Counted from the stretch's first letter, positions 26,029-36,211 are shown. The stretch: DNA of 64,000 nucleotides from Lewinella sp. IMCC34191 (GCF_003390935.1 NZ_QNQZ01000002.1:186001-250000), one strand, 5' to 3'. Translations and numbers: made by a program. Notes: a model not told the origin generated them from the sequence alone.

Positions 26029-29000
26029 CTACCGCTTTACGAGTTTAAAACTCTCGGTGCGGACCATACCGCTGACCACCAGCACGTAAGTACCGCCGGG
26101 GAGGCCACTCAGATCGACCTCCTCGCGGTGTTCGCCGGCGGCTTTTTCCAGCAGCCGATCGCTCAGCACGCGACCCTGAAGGTCGGTAAGGCGCAACCGT
26201 ACTGCACCGGGTAACGCCTGCCGGTAGCTGACGTAGGTCACGTCGTCGGTCGGTACGGGATAGACCGTGGTCCGGGAGGCCGGTTGACGACCGGATACGC
26301 TCACCACGTGGCTGAAGATTTCCAAACCGTCTAAATCGACCGTCCGGAGGCGGTAATAGGTAAGCGCATCGGGGCTTCCATCCCGCGCTTCGTAGAAACC
26401 CATGCCGCGCGCGGGTACGCCGACCGTGGGCGAGTAGGAAAGGCCGTCGGTAGACTTTTCGACGATGTAGTGAGCTACGCTCGCTTCGTCTTCCACCCAC
26501 CACTGTAGCGATACGCCTTCGGCATTGCGCACGGCCGTAAAATCAACCACCGTAGCGGATAGGGCGGACATCGAAGCGGCCCCGAACTCGGAAAAGCTGG
26601 TCGTGGTAAATTCGAGATACTGGGCGCTGCCGTTCACCGCTCCCGTAGCCGTGGGAGTTTCAAGGGTATAGTTGGACCCCGTGCTGTTATCCAGATTGCA
26701 ATCCTGGTTGATGTCTGAATAGTGGATGATTAGTAAATCCGACCAGCCATTGTTTTCCGAGCGCGCGGCATTGAATTGGCTCAGTTCCTGCGGCCGGTAA
26801 TAGGTGCGGACAATGACCCCTCCATTGTTGATATAGGGTCCGGAGCCGTTTTGTGGTAAGATGTCCATGTACCGACCCAACACTTCGCGACCGGTGAATG
26901 GCGCCCGACGCGAATCTGCGTAATCGGTTAGGCTGACGTTCACGTCGCCCAGGTCGTTCCCGTTTGGGTTGATTTCCACGACCAGATTGCCGGCGGCGTC
27001 CAGCACCCGGTGTCGGGCGAACCCACTCAGCCCGGATGCCACGACGGTCGTACATTCATCACCGGAGTTTCCGACCAGCCCCTTCCAGTTTTTGCCGGGG
27101 TCAAATTGCTCCACCAAGAGGTCGTCGACGAGGATACCCGCCCCACCGACCGGGCCGGTGGCTTCTAAGACAATGCGGTATTCTCCGTCGGCGGGAACGG
27201 TCCACACCAGATTCAACTTTTCGTAATGACCGGTTAAGGCGGCATCGGCAAACAACTGCTTTACCTCCGAATCATCCGCGGCGTCAACGAGGTAGATTCG
27301 TAAATTTTCATCCTGGCTGCCGGACAATTGGCGGTGATACAGCGACAGCAGATACTCCGTCCCACCGGTCAGGGCGAAAGCGGGGCTGGCGAGACGGTCA
27401 TCGTGATCAGCGGATGCCGCCGGCCCGAGGAAGAAAGCACCATCACCGGAAAAAGCCAGCGTGGGATCCTCCAGGGGCGACCATCCGTTCGCCGATCCCC
27501 CGTTGGCCGTGATCCAGCACGCGCGGCTGGCGGTGGTCGCTTCCACGTCCTCACTGAATGGCAAAGTCAGGCCGGGAACTATCACGTCAATGCTTTGCGT
27601 GGCGGACGAATAATTGCCCGATGCATCGGCGAAGTGCCAGACGACGGAATAGGTGCCGGCAGCAGCGAACTGGGTCGCGCCCGTACGCTGTACAGTGACC
27701 GATACCGTACAATTATCCGTTGCTGCGGGAGTCGGCAGGGTTACCGGCCCGTCGCAAGCAACTAACCGGGCCGCGGATAGCGTGTAACGCGGCTCAAAGG
27801 TATAGATAGCTCCAGCATTGCTTGCCACCCCGGTCTGTCCGTTGGCGCCGATAATGACGGATTTACCGTCAAAAGCAACACAGGAACCAAAGTATCCCTT
27901 TGCTTCGACGGTACCATCATCAATGGGGAAATCCGACTCAGCCGACCAGGAAGACCCATCAAACACGAAGAGGTGCGCCTGCCCCGATTGATTAAGTCCC
28001 TGCGTGCCCTTCGCGGCACCGAGCACGGCGGAACTTCCGTGTAGCTTCAGCGTACTTCCGAAATTGCCGCCAAGAGACCCTCCGCCAACGATCTTCTGTA
28101 TCTGGTTCCAGCTTCCGGCCTGCTCTTCGAACGCGTATACGGCACCGGCATTCGTGCCCCCGTCGTCATCGCGGCTGGCACAGACCAGTGCCCTACCGCC
28201 ATCGATCGTGACGGCAAAACCGAACTGGTCCGTTCCCCCGAGGCTGCCCCCGTATAATTTGGCCGTTTCTACCCACGCCGAACCGTTGTACTTCCAGATA
28301 TAGGCGGCCCCGGCGGCGCTGGCCTGGGTATTGTCGCGGTATGCACCCACGATGAGGGTGTTCCCGCTTACATCTACGCTACCGCCCAATTGCTGACCGT
28401 TCACCGCGTCCGAGCTTTCCAATTTTTGCTCCAGGTAAAATTTCGTGCCGACTAATCGGAAAGCGTAACACGCTCCGGTGTTGCTGGAAGCACCGTCCAC
28501 TCCACTAGCCCCTACGAATAAGCGGTCGTACGTGGCTGCCAGACTCTCCCCGAATCGATCGTTGGCCGAGCGATCGGAGGCTAATACTTTGGCTACTTGA
28601 AAGAGATTACTTCCCGATAGCGCGAAGCCGTATACCGCTCCGGTGTTCTTGCTTCCGGCATCGTGGTCGGGGGCGCCCACTACCACGTATTGTCCGCGGA
28701 TAATAACACTAGCGCCGAAACGATCGCCATCCCGGGCGTCGCCCGGCACGACCTTACCTATCTGCTCCCATCCGGTAGGCGTACGGTGATAGACGTAGGC
28801 GGCGCCGGTCACTTTACCCCCGTTCACGTCCTCGGGAGCACCGACGACGGCGTACTTGCCGTCGATATCCGCGCTACTACCGAGGGCAGAAGAAGTCACA
28901 CCATCCGGTGCGGTGAGGCGATCGAGCTGTCGCCATCCCCCGGCTGTAGCTCCACTCGGGATGGGCGGTTCGCTATCGGCACTGCAATTGAGGTCTTCGC

Positions 29001-29097
29001 CGATGAAATCGACATGAGCGAATCCCGTGGTGGATGTTAACATACCGGTTAGCGCTGCAAAGAGCGGCAACCACCGTCTGGTAAGAAAAAGTAGCAT
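26029..29097 (-). CDS. Large secreted FG-GAP repeat protein with T9SS sorting domain
   Basis: The 1022-residue protein has an N-terminal export signal (LFLTRRWLPLFAALTGMLTS). About seven FG-GAP-type propeller blades follow over residues 50-440: each carries a GxYVVVGAP- or GxALVCASRDD-like core, then GAVYxF and DxFG. Next come an HYR-like domain (VACDGPVTLPTPAATDNCTVSVTV), a jelly-roll domain near 530-670 (LPFSEDVEATTASRACWITANGG), an Ig/FN-like segment (ADSVAHYIVEKSTDG-type, starting VDFTAVRNAEGVSLQW), and a C-terminal T9SS type A domain (TTVYPVPTDDVTYVSY ... GGTYVLVVSG). It is probably an outer-surface or released adhesin-like protein. The ATG at 29097 replaces a TTG three codons earlier. 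Confidence 0.92.
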   Translation of the reverse strand: MLLFLTRRWLPLFAALTGMLTSTTGFAHVDFIGEDLNCSADSEPPIPSGATAGGWRQLDRLTAPDGVTSSALGSSADIDGKYAVVGAPEDVNGGKVTGAAYVYHRTPTGWEQIGKVVPGDARDGDRFGASVIIRGQYVVVGAPDHDAGSKNTGAVYGFALSGSNLFQVAKVLASDRSANDRFGESLAATYDRLFVGASGVDGASSNTGACYAFRLVGTKFYLEQKLESSDAVNGQQLGGSVDVSGNTLIVGAYRDNTQASAAGAAYIWKYNGSAWVETAKLYGGSLGGTDQFGFAVTIDGGRALVCASRDDDGGTNAGAVYAFEEQAGSWNQIQKIVGGGSLGGNFGSTLKLHGSSAVLGAAKGTQGLNQSGQAHLFVFDGSSWSAESDFPIDDGTVEAKGYFGSCVAFDGKSVIIGANGQTGVASNAGAIYTFEPRYTLSAARLVACDGPVTLPTPAATDNCTVSVTVQRTGATQFAAAGTYSVVWHFADASGNYSSATQSIDVIVPGLTLPFSEDVEATTASRACWITANGGSANGWSPLEDPTLAFSGDGAFFLGPAASADHDDRLASPAFALTGGTEYLLSLYHRQLSGSQDENLRIYLVDAADDSEVKQLFADAALTGHYEKLNLVWTVPADGEYRIVLEATGPVGGAGILVDDLLVEQFDPGKNWKGLVGNSGDECTTVVASGLSGFARHRVLDAAGNLVVEINPNGNDLGDVNVSLTDYADSRRAPFTGREVLGRYMDILPQNGSGPYINNGGVIVRTYYRPQELSQFNAARSENNGWSDLLIIHYSDINQDCNLDNSTGSNYTLETPTATGAVNGSAQYLEFTTTSFSEFGAASMSALSATVVDFTAVRNAEGVSLQWWVEDEASVAHYIVEKSTDGLSYSPTVGVPARGMGFYEARDGSPDALTYYRLRTVDLDGLEIFSHVVSVSGRQPASRTTVYPVPTDDVTYVSYRQALPGAVRLRLTDLQGRVLSDRLLEKAAGEHREEVDLSGLPGGTYVLVVSGMVRTESFKLVKR

Positions 29098-29291
29098 TTG
29101 TTGCAAGGTCTATCCGAAAATGCAATTGCCTGAAAAACAATCAATTGCATTAAAAACCTTTCAATACCGGGCCATTAGGACCGTATTGGGCTTAGGTGTC
29201 TTATTTACTAAAACGAATTACCCCCGCTAAAATTTAGTGTCGGGTAAAGTTGACGGTCGGCGAGACCGACCTAAGAACTACCAGACTAACG

Positions 29292-29299
29292 TACCTTTG
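29292..29299 (+). promoter_or_regulatory. -7 box TACCTTTG of aspS
   Basis: Perfect TAnnTTTG element ending 22 nt before the aspS ATG. A good spacing for a short untranslated leader. No clear -33 TTTG at 19-21 bp. Confidence 0.6.
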
Positions 29300-29321
29300 C
29301 CGCCCCAAAAAAGCAGCGACC

Positions 29322-31082
29322 ATGTTCCGTACCCACAACTGCGGCGAACTCCGCCTTACCGACGCCGGCACTGAAGTAACCCTCAGCGGATGGGTACAGG
29401 CCGGCCGCGACTTCGGCGGCCTCACCTTCGTGGATTTGCGCGACCGCTACGGCATCACCCAGGTCGTCTTCGACAGTGACGACGACGCCCCCCTCACCGA
29501 GCAGGCGCGGAAGCTGGGCCGGGAGTGGGTCATTCAGGTAAAGGGGACCGTCCGCGAACGGACGAACAAAAACCCCAACCGACCCACCGGCGACGTGGAG
29601 ATCCTGGCCCGGGAGATGACGGTACTGAATAAATCCAAGGTCCCCCCCTTCACCATCGAGGACGAGACCGACGGCGGGGACGACCTACGGATGAAGTACC
29701 GTTACCTCGACCTACGGCGCAACCCGCTGCAGCAGAACCTAATCTTCCGGAGCAAGCTGGCCCTGGCCGTCCGCTCCTACCTGGCGGGACAGCACTTCCT
29801 GGAGGTCGAAACCCCCAACCTGATCAAGAGCACGCCCGAGGGTGCGCGCGACTTCGTGGTGCCCAGCCGTCTTAACGAAGGGCAATTTTACGCCCTCCCC
29901 CAGAGCCCGCAAACTTTCAAGCAGTTGCTGATGGTTGCCGGCTACGACCGCTACTTCCAGATCGTGAAGTGCTTCCGCGACGAAGACCTGCGAGCCGATC
30001 GCCAGCCGGAGTTTACCCAGATCGACTGTGAAATGGCCTTCGTAACGCAGGAGGAAGTCCTGAATACCTTCGAGGGACTAACCCGCCACGTCTTTCAGGA
30101 ACTGAAAGGCGTCGACCTGGGTAAATTTCCCCGGATGCAGTACGACGAGGCTATCCGCCGCTTCGGATCGGACAAGCCCGATATGCGCTTCGGTATGGAA
30201 TTGGTGGAACTGAACGAAGTGGCACAGAACAAAGGTTTCAACGTATTCGACAGCGCGGAACTCGTGGTGGGTATTCGCGTGCCCGGCTTGGCGGACCTTA
30301 GCCGGAAGCAACTGGATGCGCTCACCGAGTGGGTGAAGCGCCCCCAAATCGGCGCCAAGGGCTTGGTGTATGTCAAGTGCAACGAGAACGGGAGTTACAA
30401 GAGCAGCGTAGACAAATTTTTCGACCAGGAGGCGCTTGGGACCTGGGCGGCGAGCGCAGGTGCAACGCCCGGTGACTTGCTGTTGGTCCTTTCCGGCAAC
30501 GACGAGCAAACCCGCACGCAACTCGGTAACCTGCGGTTGCACGTGGCTCAGGAGTACGACATGATCCCAGCCGGCGTATTCAAGCCGCTCTGGGTTGTCG
30601 ACTTTCCGCTACTGGAGTGGGACGAGGAGGCGGAGCGCTTCCACGCCATGCACCACCCGTTCACGAGCCCGAAACGCGAGGAAGTGGACCGGATGCTGAC
30701 CGGCGACCACGAAACGATGAAATCGCTGAAGGCCGATGCCTACGACCTGGTGATCAATGGCGCGGAGATCGGTGGCGGCTCGGTACGGATCTTCGACCGG
30801 GCGCTGCAGGAAAAGAACTTCCAGCTCCTCGGTTTCACGCCGGAGGAGGCGGAGGCGCAGTTCGGCTTCCTGATGGGGGCCTTTGAATACGGCGCCCCAC
30901 CCCACGCGGGTATTGCCTTTGGCTTCGACCGCCTGTGCGCGGTGATGAATGGTAAGAGTTCGATCCGTGACTACATTGCCTTCCCGAAGAACAACCAGGG
31001 CCGCGACGTCATGATCGACGCGCCGGCCCCCATCGACGAAAAGCAGCTGCGCGAATTACAGCTACGCGTAACGGTGGAATAG
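29322..31082 (+). CDS. aspS: Aspartyl-tRNA synthetase
   Basis: The 586-residue class II synthetase charges tRNA-Asp. The N-terminal OB fold begins [26 protein letters not shown]. Catalytic motifs are [14 protein letters not shown] (motif 1 region), [67 protein letters not shown] split over motif 2, and [12 protein letters not shown] (motif 3). The GAD insertion near 285-420 marks the bacterial type. The start was set at 29322 to match the family N-terminus and because a TACCTTTG box lies just upstream. Monocistronic; a 600-bp AT-rich gap follows. Confidence 0.98.
   Translation: MFRTHNCGELRLTDAGTEVTLSGWVQAGRDFGGLTFVDLRDRYGITQVVFDSDDDAPLTEQARKLGREWVIQVKGTVRERTNKNPNRPTGDVEILAREMTVLNKSKVPPFTIEDETDGGDDLRMKYRYLDLRRNPLQQNLIFRSKLALAVRSYLAGQHFLEVETPNLIKSTPEGARDFVVPSRLNEGQFYALPQSPQTFKQLLMVAGYDRYFQIVKCFRDEDLRADRQPEFTQIDCEMAFVTQEEVLNTFEGLTRHVFQELKGVDLGKFPRMQYDEAIRRFGSDKPDMRFGMELVELNEVAQNKGFNVFDSAELVVGIRVPGLADLSRKQLDALTEWVKRPQIGAKGLVYVKCNENGSYKSSVDKFFDQEALGTWAASAGATPGDLLLVLSGNDEQTRTQLGNLRLHVAQEYDMIPAGVFKPLWVVDFPLLEWDEEAERFHAMHHPFTSPKREEVDRMLTGDHETMKSLKADAYDLVINGAEIGGGSVRIFDRALQEKNFQLLGFTPEEAEAQFGFLMGAFEYGAPPHAGIAFGFDRLCAVMNGKSSIRDYIAFPKNNQGRDVMIDAPAPIDEKQLRELQLRVTVE
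30447..30461 (-). repeat. Dispersed motif, copy 7 (minus orientation, inside aspS)
   Basis: On the minus strand it reads ACCTGCGCTCGCCGC, one base shorter than the core, followed by CCA. On the coding strand it encodes AASAGA within the GAD-type insertion, where a matching Bacteroidota AspRS would usually have a shorter alanine/glycine linker. Weakest copy in coding context. Confidence 0.35.
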
Positions 31083-31681
31083 AAACGTTAAAAAATGTCG
31101 ATGGGGAAAATAAAGGCAATAATGTTTAGGAAAATCGAACCCGGTGGCCGTATAATTGTATTATGATTGGATCGCACGCTTTGATAGCGAGGATCTACGG
31201 CTTATTAAACTTTTGTTTTTAGCTTCTACCATATCAACAGTTTACATCGAGGGTTTATGACGTTTAATCGAGTATTCGATAAGCCCGACCTGCGTATGTA
31301 TCATACTGTTGATCACGAATTACGACACTGAACAACACAATTTTCTACCCCCTTAACACAGGGATTGTCTACTGTTCGGTGATGGATGCAAGCGCGCCTA
31401 ATGGCACGCCTGTATGATATCGCCTTTAATCGTTTATGTCAGCGCTGACTTTTTATTTATTGACCATTAGCGGTCACGACACACTATGAGACGCTACTAT
31501 TGGCTACATAACACTATTGACACTATTGACACTATTGAACAACACAACTTTTAGGGCAGTACCCACTTGAACTACACTTTATTTTAGGTTTAGAAGATTT
31601 GAGAGACACTTTTTTTTGACACTACACTTATCGATGGTCTGATTATCAGATTCATCGAATTGAACAACACAACACAATTCC
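31083..31681. other. AT-rich intergenic region with short direct repeats
   Basis: This 599-bp gap between aspS and the first tandem paralog is clearly AT-richer than its surroundings. GAACAACACAA occurs three times (31330, 31537, 31662), the last 10 bp before the ATG at 31682. Three tandem CACTATTGA units lie at 31512-31538. The gap before the second paralog (32651-32725) holds related CAACACAAACACAACAC. I find no coding frame with recognisable sequence and no tRNA-like fold. It may hold promoter elements or recently acquired DNA. Confidence 0.5.
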
Positions 31682-32650
31682 ATGAATTCCGTCCTATACA
31701 GGATGCTGCTTTATGCGGCCCTGATACTCCCTGCCGTGGTAACGGCACAAGATTGTGTTTGTACCGTATCGGGTACAAACGAAAACCGAATCCTATCCCC
31801 TGCGTGCGCCGATCAAGCCTCCATTTGCGAAATTAAAATGGAATCGGAGGGTATAGTCGACATGGCTGACTTCGAAGATCTGCGAGACGTCGAAGTGAAT
31901 ATCGGCCCGGGTACCATTCCCTTGTTCAAGCTTTCGACCCTTACCAATAAGCACACTCGCTTTGATTTTAAAGAAAGCTTTGACACCTATGAAGCCATGG
32001 CGACTTCCGACAGAGCGCAACTGGTGCTTTCCGTATTTGAAGTCGGGGTGAACTGGTACAACTTCTTTCTTTCCCTTTGTCCGGGAGATTGTACCATCCT
32101 TTTTCCAAGTTTCTCTTCCGTAGCGCCCGTTACCCTAATAGCGTGGTCAACTACCCCGCAGCGGAATCACGTGGAATTGTCTTGGGAGACGGCAGAAGAA
32201 CTGGATAATAGTCACTTCATGGTATCTCGCAGCACCGATGGCGTGAACTTCACTGAAATTGCATCAATCGGAGGTCAGGGTACAACTGAAACGACGAGTA
32301 CCTACCACTATCGCGATCAAAAGCCACATCGGGGCACCAATTACTACCGCCTGGACCAGTACGATTATGATGGAACGATGGAAACCCTCGGCGTACAATA
32401 CGTAGAATGGGAAGTGGAAGCTTCACCCGACGCAATCGTCCTCAGCCCGAATCCGGTGGCCAGCGGTCAACGCATAAGTCTCGGCGTCGAGCTGACGAAA
32501 CCTGCGGAGGCCATCATCTTCAACGCGGATGGTCGTCTTGTCGCCAGCCTGATGCTGGAGTCATCGAGTTTCCGGGTTCCTTCCCTGAAGCCGGGCGTCT
32601 ACACCGTGCGCATCAACGAATCAACCAACCGACTGGTCGTTGCCCGATAG
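31682..32650 (+). CDS. T9SS-sorted secreted protein, tandem paralog 1
   Basis: The 322-residue protein has a signal peptide (MLLYAALILPAVVTAQ) and a unique N-terminal domain of about 140 residues with cysteines in CVCTVSGT, SPACADQASICEI and LCPGDC. A shared middle domain follows (SSVAPVTLIAWSTTP...VELSWETAEELDNSHFMVSRSTDG), an FN3-like fold common in Bacteroidota surface proteins. The end is a T9SS type A domain (LSPNPVASGQRISL ... FRVPSLKPGVYTVRI). Its neighbour at 32726 is a paralog. The N-terminal domain is unknown to me. Base composition near the start is lower in GC than in the surrounding genes. Confidence 0.85.
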   Translation: MNSVLYRMLLYAALILPAVVTAQDCVCTVSGTNENRILSPACADQASICEIKMESEGIVDMADFEDLRDVEVNIGPGTIPLFKLSTLTNKHTRFDFKESFDTYEAMATSDRAQLVLSVFEVGVNWYNFFLSLCPGDCTILFPSFSSVAPVTLIAWSTTPQRNHVELSWETAEELDNSHFMVSRSTDGVNFTEIASIGGQGTTETTSTYHYRDQKPHRGTNYYRLDQYDYDGTMETLGVQYVEWEVEASPDAIVLSPNPVASGQRISLGVELTKPAEAIIFNADGRLVASLMLESSSFRVPSLKPGVYTVRINESTNRLVVAR

Positions 32651-32725
32651 AAGTCGCCCGATCCCAAACAGATATTTCATAGCCTGATAAGCAGCGCTAT
32701 CTCTTTCCAACACAAACACAACACT

Positions 32726-33730
32726 ATGATGAATTTTAAATCATTTAAACCACTAATACTGGCCGTTTTTCTTTCGCCACTTACTTTGTTAGCCCAGGAG
32801 AATTCCTGTAACTGCGAGTATTATCCTGGAACGGATGCTAATGGCCAACCGACCAATCGAACGGAGCATACCAAAGCCTGCGAAACGCCGGAAACGATCT
32901 GTTCGCTTACAATTGAGGAAGGGGTTAATAATATCGATCTCGAATTATTTACGGATTTACGCGGTGACACCATTAGGATAGGGCAAAATGTGAATCCAAA
33001 ATTCTCCGCTTCTACCTTGGTAGACAACAAAACCTTCTTCATATTTACCGGGGGTGGGATTAATCTGCATATTTTAGGTGGAAAGGGCCAGTCGACCTCA
33101 AACTATCACTCGAACAACGATAAAAAATCGGTCGAGGTACTGAACGACTTATTTAGGGATTGCCTGGGTGTGTGTACGTTGGGTGCGCCGAATCTTGCTT
33201 CCGTAGCACCGGTTACCCTGATATCCTGGACCACCAAAGCCTTTGACGACCACGTAGCCCTAGTTTGGGAAACCGCTGAAGAGGAGGACAACAGCCACTT
33301 CGTGATATCCCGCAGCAGCGACGGACAGGACTTCGTTCATGTTTCCACCATTGGTGGACAGGGAACAACGGGACTGAACAGCACCTATCGCTACGTCGAC
33401 CGGAAAGCCGCCGTGGGCGGAAACTACTACCGCCTGGAGCAGTACGACTTCGACGGTACACGGACAGACCTGGGCGTGCAATTTGTCACTTACCAGGCCG
33501 AGGAAAACCTAAGCTTCGGACTCAGCCCGAATCCGGTTGCCTCCGGCCAGCAAATTACCTTTGACAAAACGGTCGCAGAGGATGTCGATATGGAGATTTA
33601 TGCACCCAACGGAAGCCAGGTAGGCGTGTATCGGGTGCAGGGTCGGCGCTTCCGGGTTCCTACCCTAATGCCCGGAGTATACACCATCCGGCTACAGAAC
33701 CGTATGGCCCGCTTCGTTGTAGCCCGTTAG
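32726..33730 (+). CDS. T9SS-sorted secreted protein, tandem paralog 2
   Basis: The 334-residue protein repeats the plan of its neighbour: a signal peptide (PLILAVFLSPLTLLAQ), an N-terminal domain with matching cysteines (NSCNCEYYPGTD, KACETPETICSLTI, FRDCLGVC), then ASVAPVTLISWTT ... VALVWETAEEEDNSHFVISRS and a T9SS domain (LSPNPVASGQQITF ... FRVPTLMPGVYTIRL). The C-terminal two thirds are far more alike than the N-terminal domains, so the shared part is a sorting/presentation module and the first domain is the variable functional part. A strong terminator follows at 33761. Function unknown. Confidence 0.85.
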   Translation: MMNFKSFKPLILAVFLSPLTLLAQENSCNCEYYPGTDANGQPTNRTEHTKACETPETICSLTIEEGVNNIDLELFTDLRGDTIRIGQNVNPKFSASTLVDNKTFFIFTGGGINLHILGGKGQSTSNYHSNNDKKSVEVLNDLFRDCLGVCTLGAPNLASVAPVTLISWTTKAFDDHVALVWETAEEEDNSHFVISRSSDGQDFVHVSTIGGQGTTGLNSTYRYVDRKAAVGGNYYRLEQYDFDGTRTDLGVQFVTYQAEENLSFGLSPNPVASGQQITFDKTVAEDVDMEIYAPNGSQVGVYRVQGRRFRVPTLMPGVYTIRLQNRMARFVVAR

Positions 33731-33760
33731 GCTACGCTACTACCACAATAATGAAGAGTC

Positions 33761-33797
33761 GACGGCTCCGCGAATGCTCGCGGGGCCGTCTTTTATA
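33761..33797 (+). terminator. Rho-independent terminator after the tandem paralogs
   Basis: GACGGCTCCGCGA pairs with TCGCGGGGCCGTC (one mismatch in 13) around the loop ATGC, followed by TTTTATATTT. It ends just before the stop of the convergent lipoprotein gene. Confidence 0.85.
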
Positions 33798-33798
33798 T

Positions 33799-34293
33799 TT
33801 AGCGAGTACTGCTGGTGAGCCGGTATACGGCGCGGAAGTCATCGTCCGCGGTTCCGTCCTGATCCTGATCTACGGTACCGGTGAGTTCCAGGCGGTCTCC
33901 CTGAAGATCGTACGCATAAGTGTAGGTGATATTCGGTTCGATAACCAACAAACTGTCGCCGGTGACTTTCCAAATTCCGTTGGTGATGTTAGCTACTTCC
34001 CCGGACCGCATGCGGTAGGTTCTTCTGAGCTTTCCGTCGGTGGTATAGACGGTACTCGGTGGCCTTACGCCGTAGACTTTGCCCCAGTCCGCTTCCCGGA
34101 TAACCTCCTGGTAAGCGGTATCGGCTCCCATGTAAGTCCGGTAGTCTACTTCGAGCTCGACAGTTTCCCAGGTGCCGGGGAGGCGTTGTGCCAGATCGGA
34201 TTCGGGGGCTTCGGAAGTTACGGAGTCATCCTGACCGCAAGCAAGGAGGCAGGAGATATAAATGATCAGCGGAAGTAAGGTTATGTATTTCAT
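33799..34293 (-). CDS. Small lipoprotein with lipocalin-like domain
   Basis: The 164-residue protein has a lipoprotein signal (MKYITLLPLIIYISCLLAC; lipobox LLAC). The body LAQRLPGTWETVELEVDY ... STVYTTDGKLRRTYRMRSGEVANITNGIWKVTGDSLLVIEP reads like the lipocalin-like beta-barrel domains common in Bacteroidota, starting with the GTW motif. The start was set at 34293; a longer frame places 17 hydrophilic residues before the signal. It is convergent with the tandem paralogs and divergent from the GT39 gene. Ligand unknown. Confidence 0.8.
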   Translation of the reverse strand: MKYITLLPLIIYISCLLACGQDDSVTSEAPESDLAQRLPGTWETVELEVDYRTYMGADTAYQEVIREADWGKVYGVRPPSTVYTTDGKLRRTYRMRSGEVANITNGIWKVTGDSLLVIEPNITYTYAYDLQGDRLELTGTVDQDQDGTADDDFRAVYRLTSSTR

Positions 34294-34412
34294 GGACCCG
34301 CAAAGATGCGAAACCCCTGCCATAGACCTATCACTAAGAAGCACCGGAAGAAATCACCAGCCGGCCACCGCGTTCCGATGCCTCCGACAAGTCAATGACC
34401 GGAGTTCCACCC

Positions 34413-34420
34413 TACCTTCG
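34413..34420 (+). promoter_or_regulatory. -7-like box 4 nt before a GT39 gene
   Basis: TACCTTCG followed by TTCT and ATG at 34425. One mismatch to TAnnTTTG. Predicts an almost leaderless transcript. Confidence 0.45.
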
Positions 34421-34424
34421 TTCT

Positions 34425-36089
34425 ATGCTCCACTCTACCGCTACTGTCAGGCCATTTTATTTGCTGCTAGCGTGGTTGTTGCTTAATCTAACCCAAGCAG
34501 CCTTGACCCCGCTGGATCCCGACGAAACCTACTACTGGATGTACGCCGGCCAGCTCGATTGGGGCTACTTCGATCATCCGCCCGCGGTGGCGGTGCTGAT
34601 CGCCCTGGGCAGGGACTGGCTGCCCGGATCCTTTGGCTTGCGTTTTGGCCACGTACTGGCGGGATGCGCTACCCTTACGGGGCTGTACTACCTGCTGGAC
34701 AAACCAAAAGGAAAAAGTCTATGGACGCTGGCCGCTTTGGCAGCCGCCCAGCCGATGCTGGAGGTGTATGGATTCATCGCAACCCCGGATGGCCCGTTAC
34801 TGCTGTTCACGACGCTGTACTTACTGGCTTACCGCAGATTTCTCCAGCGGCCGGGTTACCTCCTCGGGGCGGTGTGGGGGTTGACCATGGCAGCGCTGTT
34901 GTATAGCAAGTATCACGGATTGGTGCTAATGCTCTTTTCGGTCCTGCCCAACCTGGGATACCTAATTCGAAGCCCGGCAGCGTGGGTAGCGGTGGTGACG
35001 GGTGTTGCGTTGTTTTTTCCACACCTCTACTGGCAGTATAGCCACGATTATCCTTCGTTCCGGTACCACCTGAGTGGTCGAGACGACCCCTATCAATTCA
35101 AGTACACCTTACAGTACATTATCAATCAGCTGTTGATCTTCAGCCCGTTTCTCCTTTACCACTACGTACGCACCTTTACCGGAGATCATGCCCGGGACCG
35201 TTTTGAGCGGTCTCTGCGTTGGCTAGTGGCCGCCATTTTGGTCTTTTTCCTGTACACCACTACGAAGGGGCGTACGGAAGCACAGTGGACGGCCCTGCTC
35301 TCCATACCGCTGATCTACCTTACTTACCGTGCGGTACAAAGGTTTCCATCGTGGCGTTATCTCCTGGTCAGGCTATGCTGGTTGACGGTCGGAATACTCA
35401 TGGTGGCGCGTCTCCTGCTGATGGCCCCGCGGACCTGGCTACCCTTCGAAAAGCCCTTCGATCACCAACCGTGGGTAGAGCGGTTGCAGGAGATTGCCGG
35501 CGACACACCGGTCATCGTTGAGAATAGCTACCGTTTCGCGTCTCTCTATGAATTTTACACCGGGGGCAAGCCCGCCTGGACCTTCACCGACGTAGCTTAC
35601 CGTCCAAGCCAGTACGACATCTGGCAGCGGGATACGCTGTACCACGACCATCCGGTCTATTTACTTGGTCAGGCAAATTGGAATTATTCCAATCTGGACA
35701 CTTTTCTCACCCAGAAGGGGAGCATGCGATTACGACGCATTGACAGTTTCCAACTAGTTACCGACGTGCGATTAGACCTGGAGCTTCCGGCAACTTCGAG
35801 TGACGAACTGCGGGTATACGCCACGGCGCCGCGGAATATCGACCTGGCTGGCTCGCTACCAATTCGCCTGTTCCTGATCAACCGCTTACCGAGTGGCGAT
35901 TATGAGTATGAGCAACTGACCGGGATAAAGGTCAACTACCTGCGCGCCGGCGCCCCTACGCTTTTATATGCCGGTCGACCCGCCGGCAAAATCATGAATT
36001 TCGATGGGGTAAAGGAGCTCAGTGTTGGTCTGGCCTACCGGGGGATGCCCCCCCTCCGTGACCAGAGTCCGACGATTGAAATGCAGTGA
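34425..36089 (+). CDS. GT39-type membrane glycosyltransferase
   Basis: The 554-residue protein is the fourth GT39-like enzyme in the window. After the first helix (FYLLLAWLLLNLTQAALTPL) comes the classical ArnT loop LDPDETYYWMYAGQLDWGYFDHPPAVAVLI, with the DE pair and the HPP motif. About ten membrane segments follow, then a periplasmic C-terminal domain of roughly 180 residues. The ATG at 34425 was preferred to one ten codons earlier because a TACCTTCG box lies between them. The following GAGCGTCCGACACCGGAC after the stop resembles the truncated end of the 137-bp array near 16128. Confidence 0.88.
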   Translation: MLHSTATVRPFYLLLAWLLLNLTQAALTPLDPDETYYWMYAGQLDWGYFDHPPAVAVLIALGRDWLPGSFGLRFGHVLAGCATLTGLYYLLDKPKGKSLWTLAALAAAQPMLEVYGFIATPDGPLLLFTTLYLLAYRRFLQRPGYLLGAVWGLTMAALLYSKYHGLVLMLFSVLPNLGYLIRSPAAWVAVVTGVALFFPHLYWQYSHDYPSFRYHLSGRDDPYQFKYTLQYIINQLLIFSPFLLYHYVRTFTGDHARDRFERSLRWLVAAILVFFLYTTTKGRTEAQWTALLSIPLIYLTYRAVQRFPSWRYLLVRLCWLTVGILMVARLLLMAPRTWLPFEKPFDHQPWVERLQEIAGDTPVIVENSYRFASLYEFYTGGKPAWTFTDVAYRPSQYDIWQRDTLYHDHPVYLLGQANWNYSNLDTFLTQKGSMRLRRIDSFQLVTDVRLDLELPATSSDELRVYATAPRNIDLAGSLPIRLFLINRLPSGDYEYEQLTGIKVNYLRAGAPTLLYAGRPAGKIMNFDGVKELSVGLAYRGMPPLRDQSPTIEMQ

Positions 36090-36211
36090 GGAGCGTCCGA
36101 CACCGGACAATTTACCGTAGGTACTTGTACCCATGTCCGATTTGACTGCGTTACCTTTAAAGTTGGTTTTTAGGAACCCCCTTTCGGCTTATGCCGAACC
36201 AATCACATACT

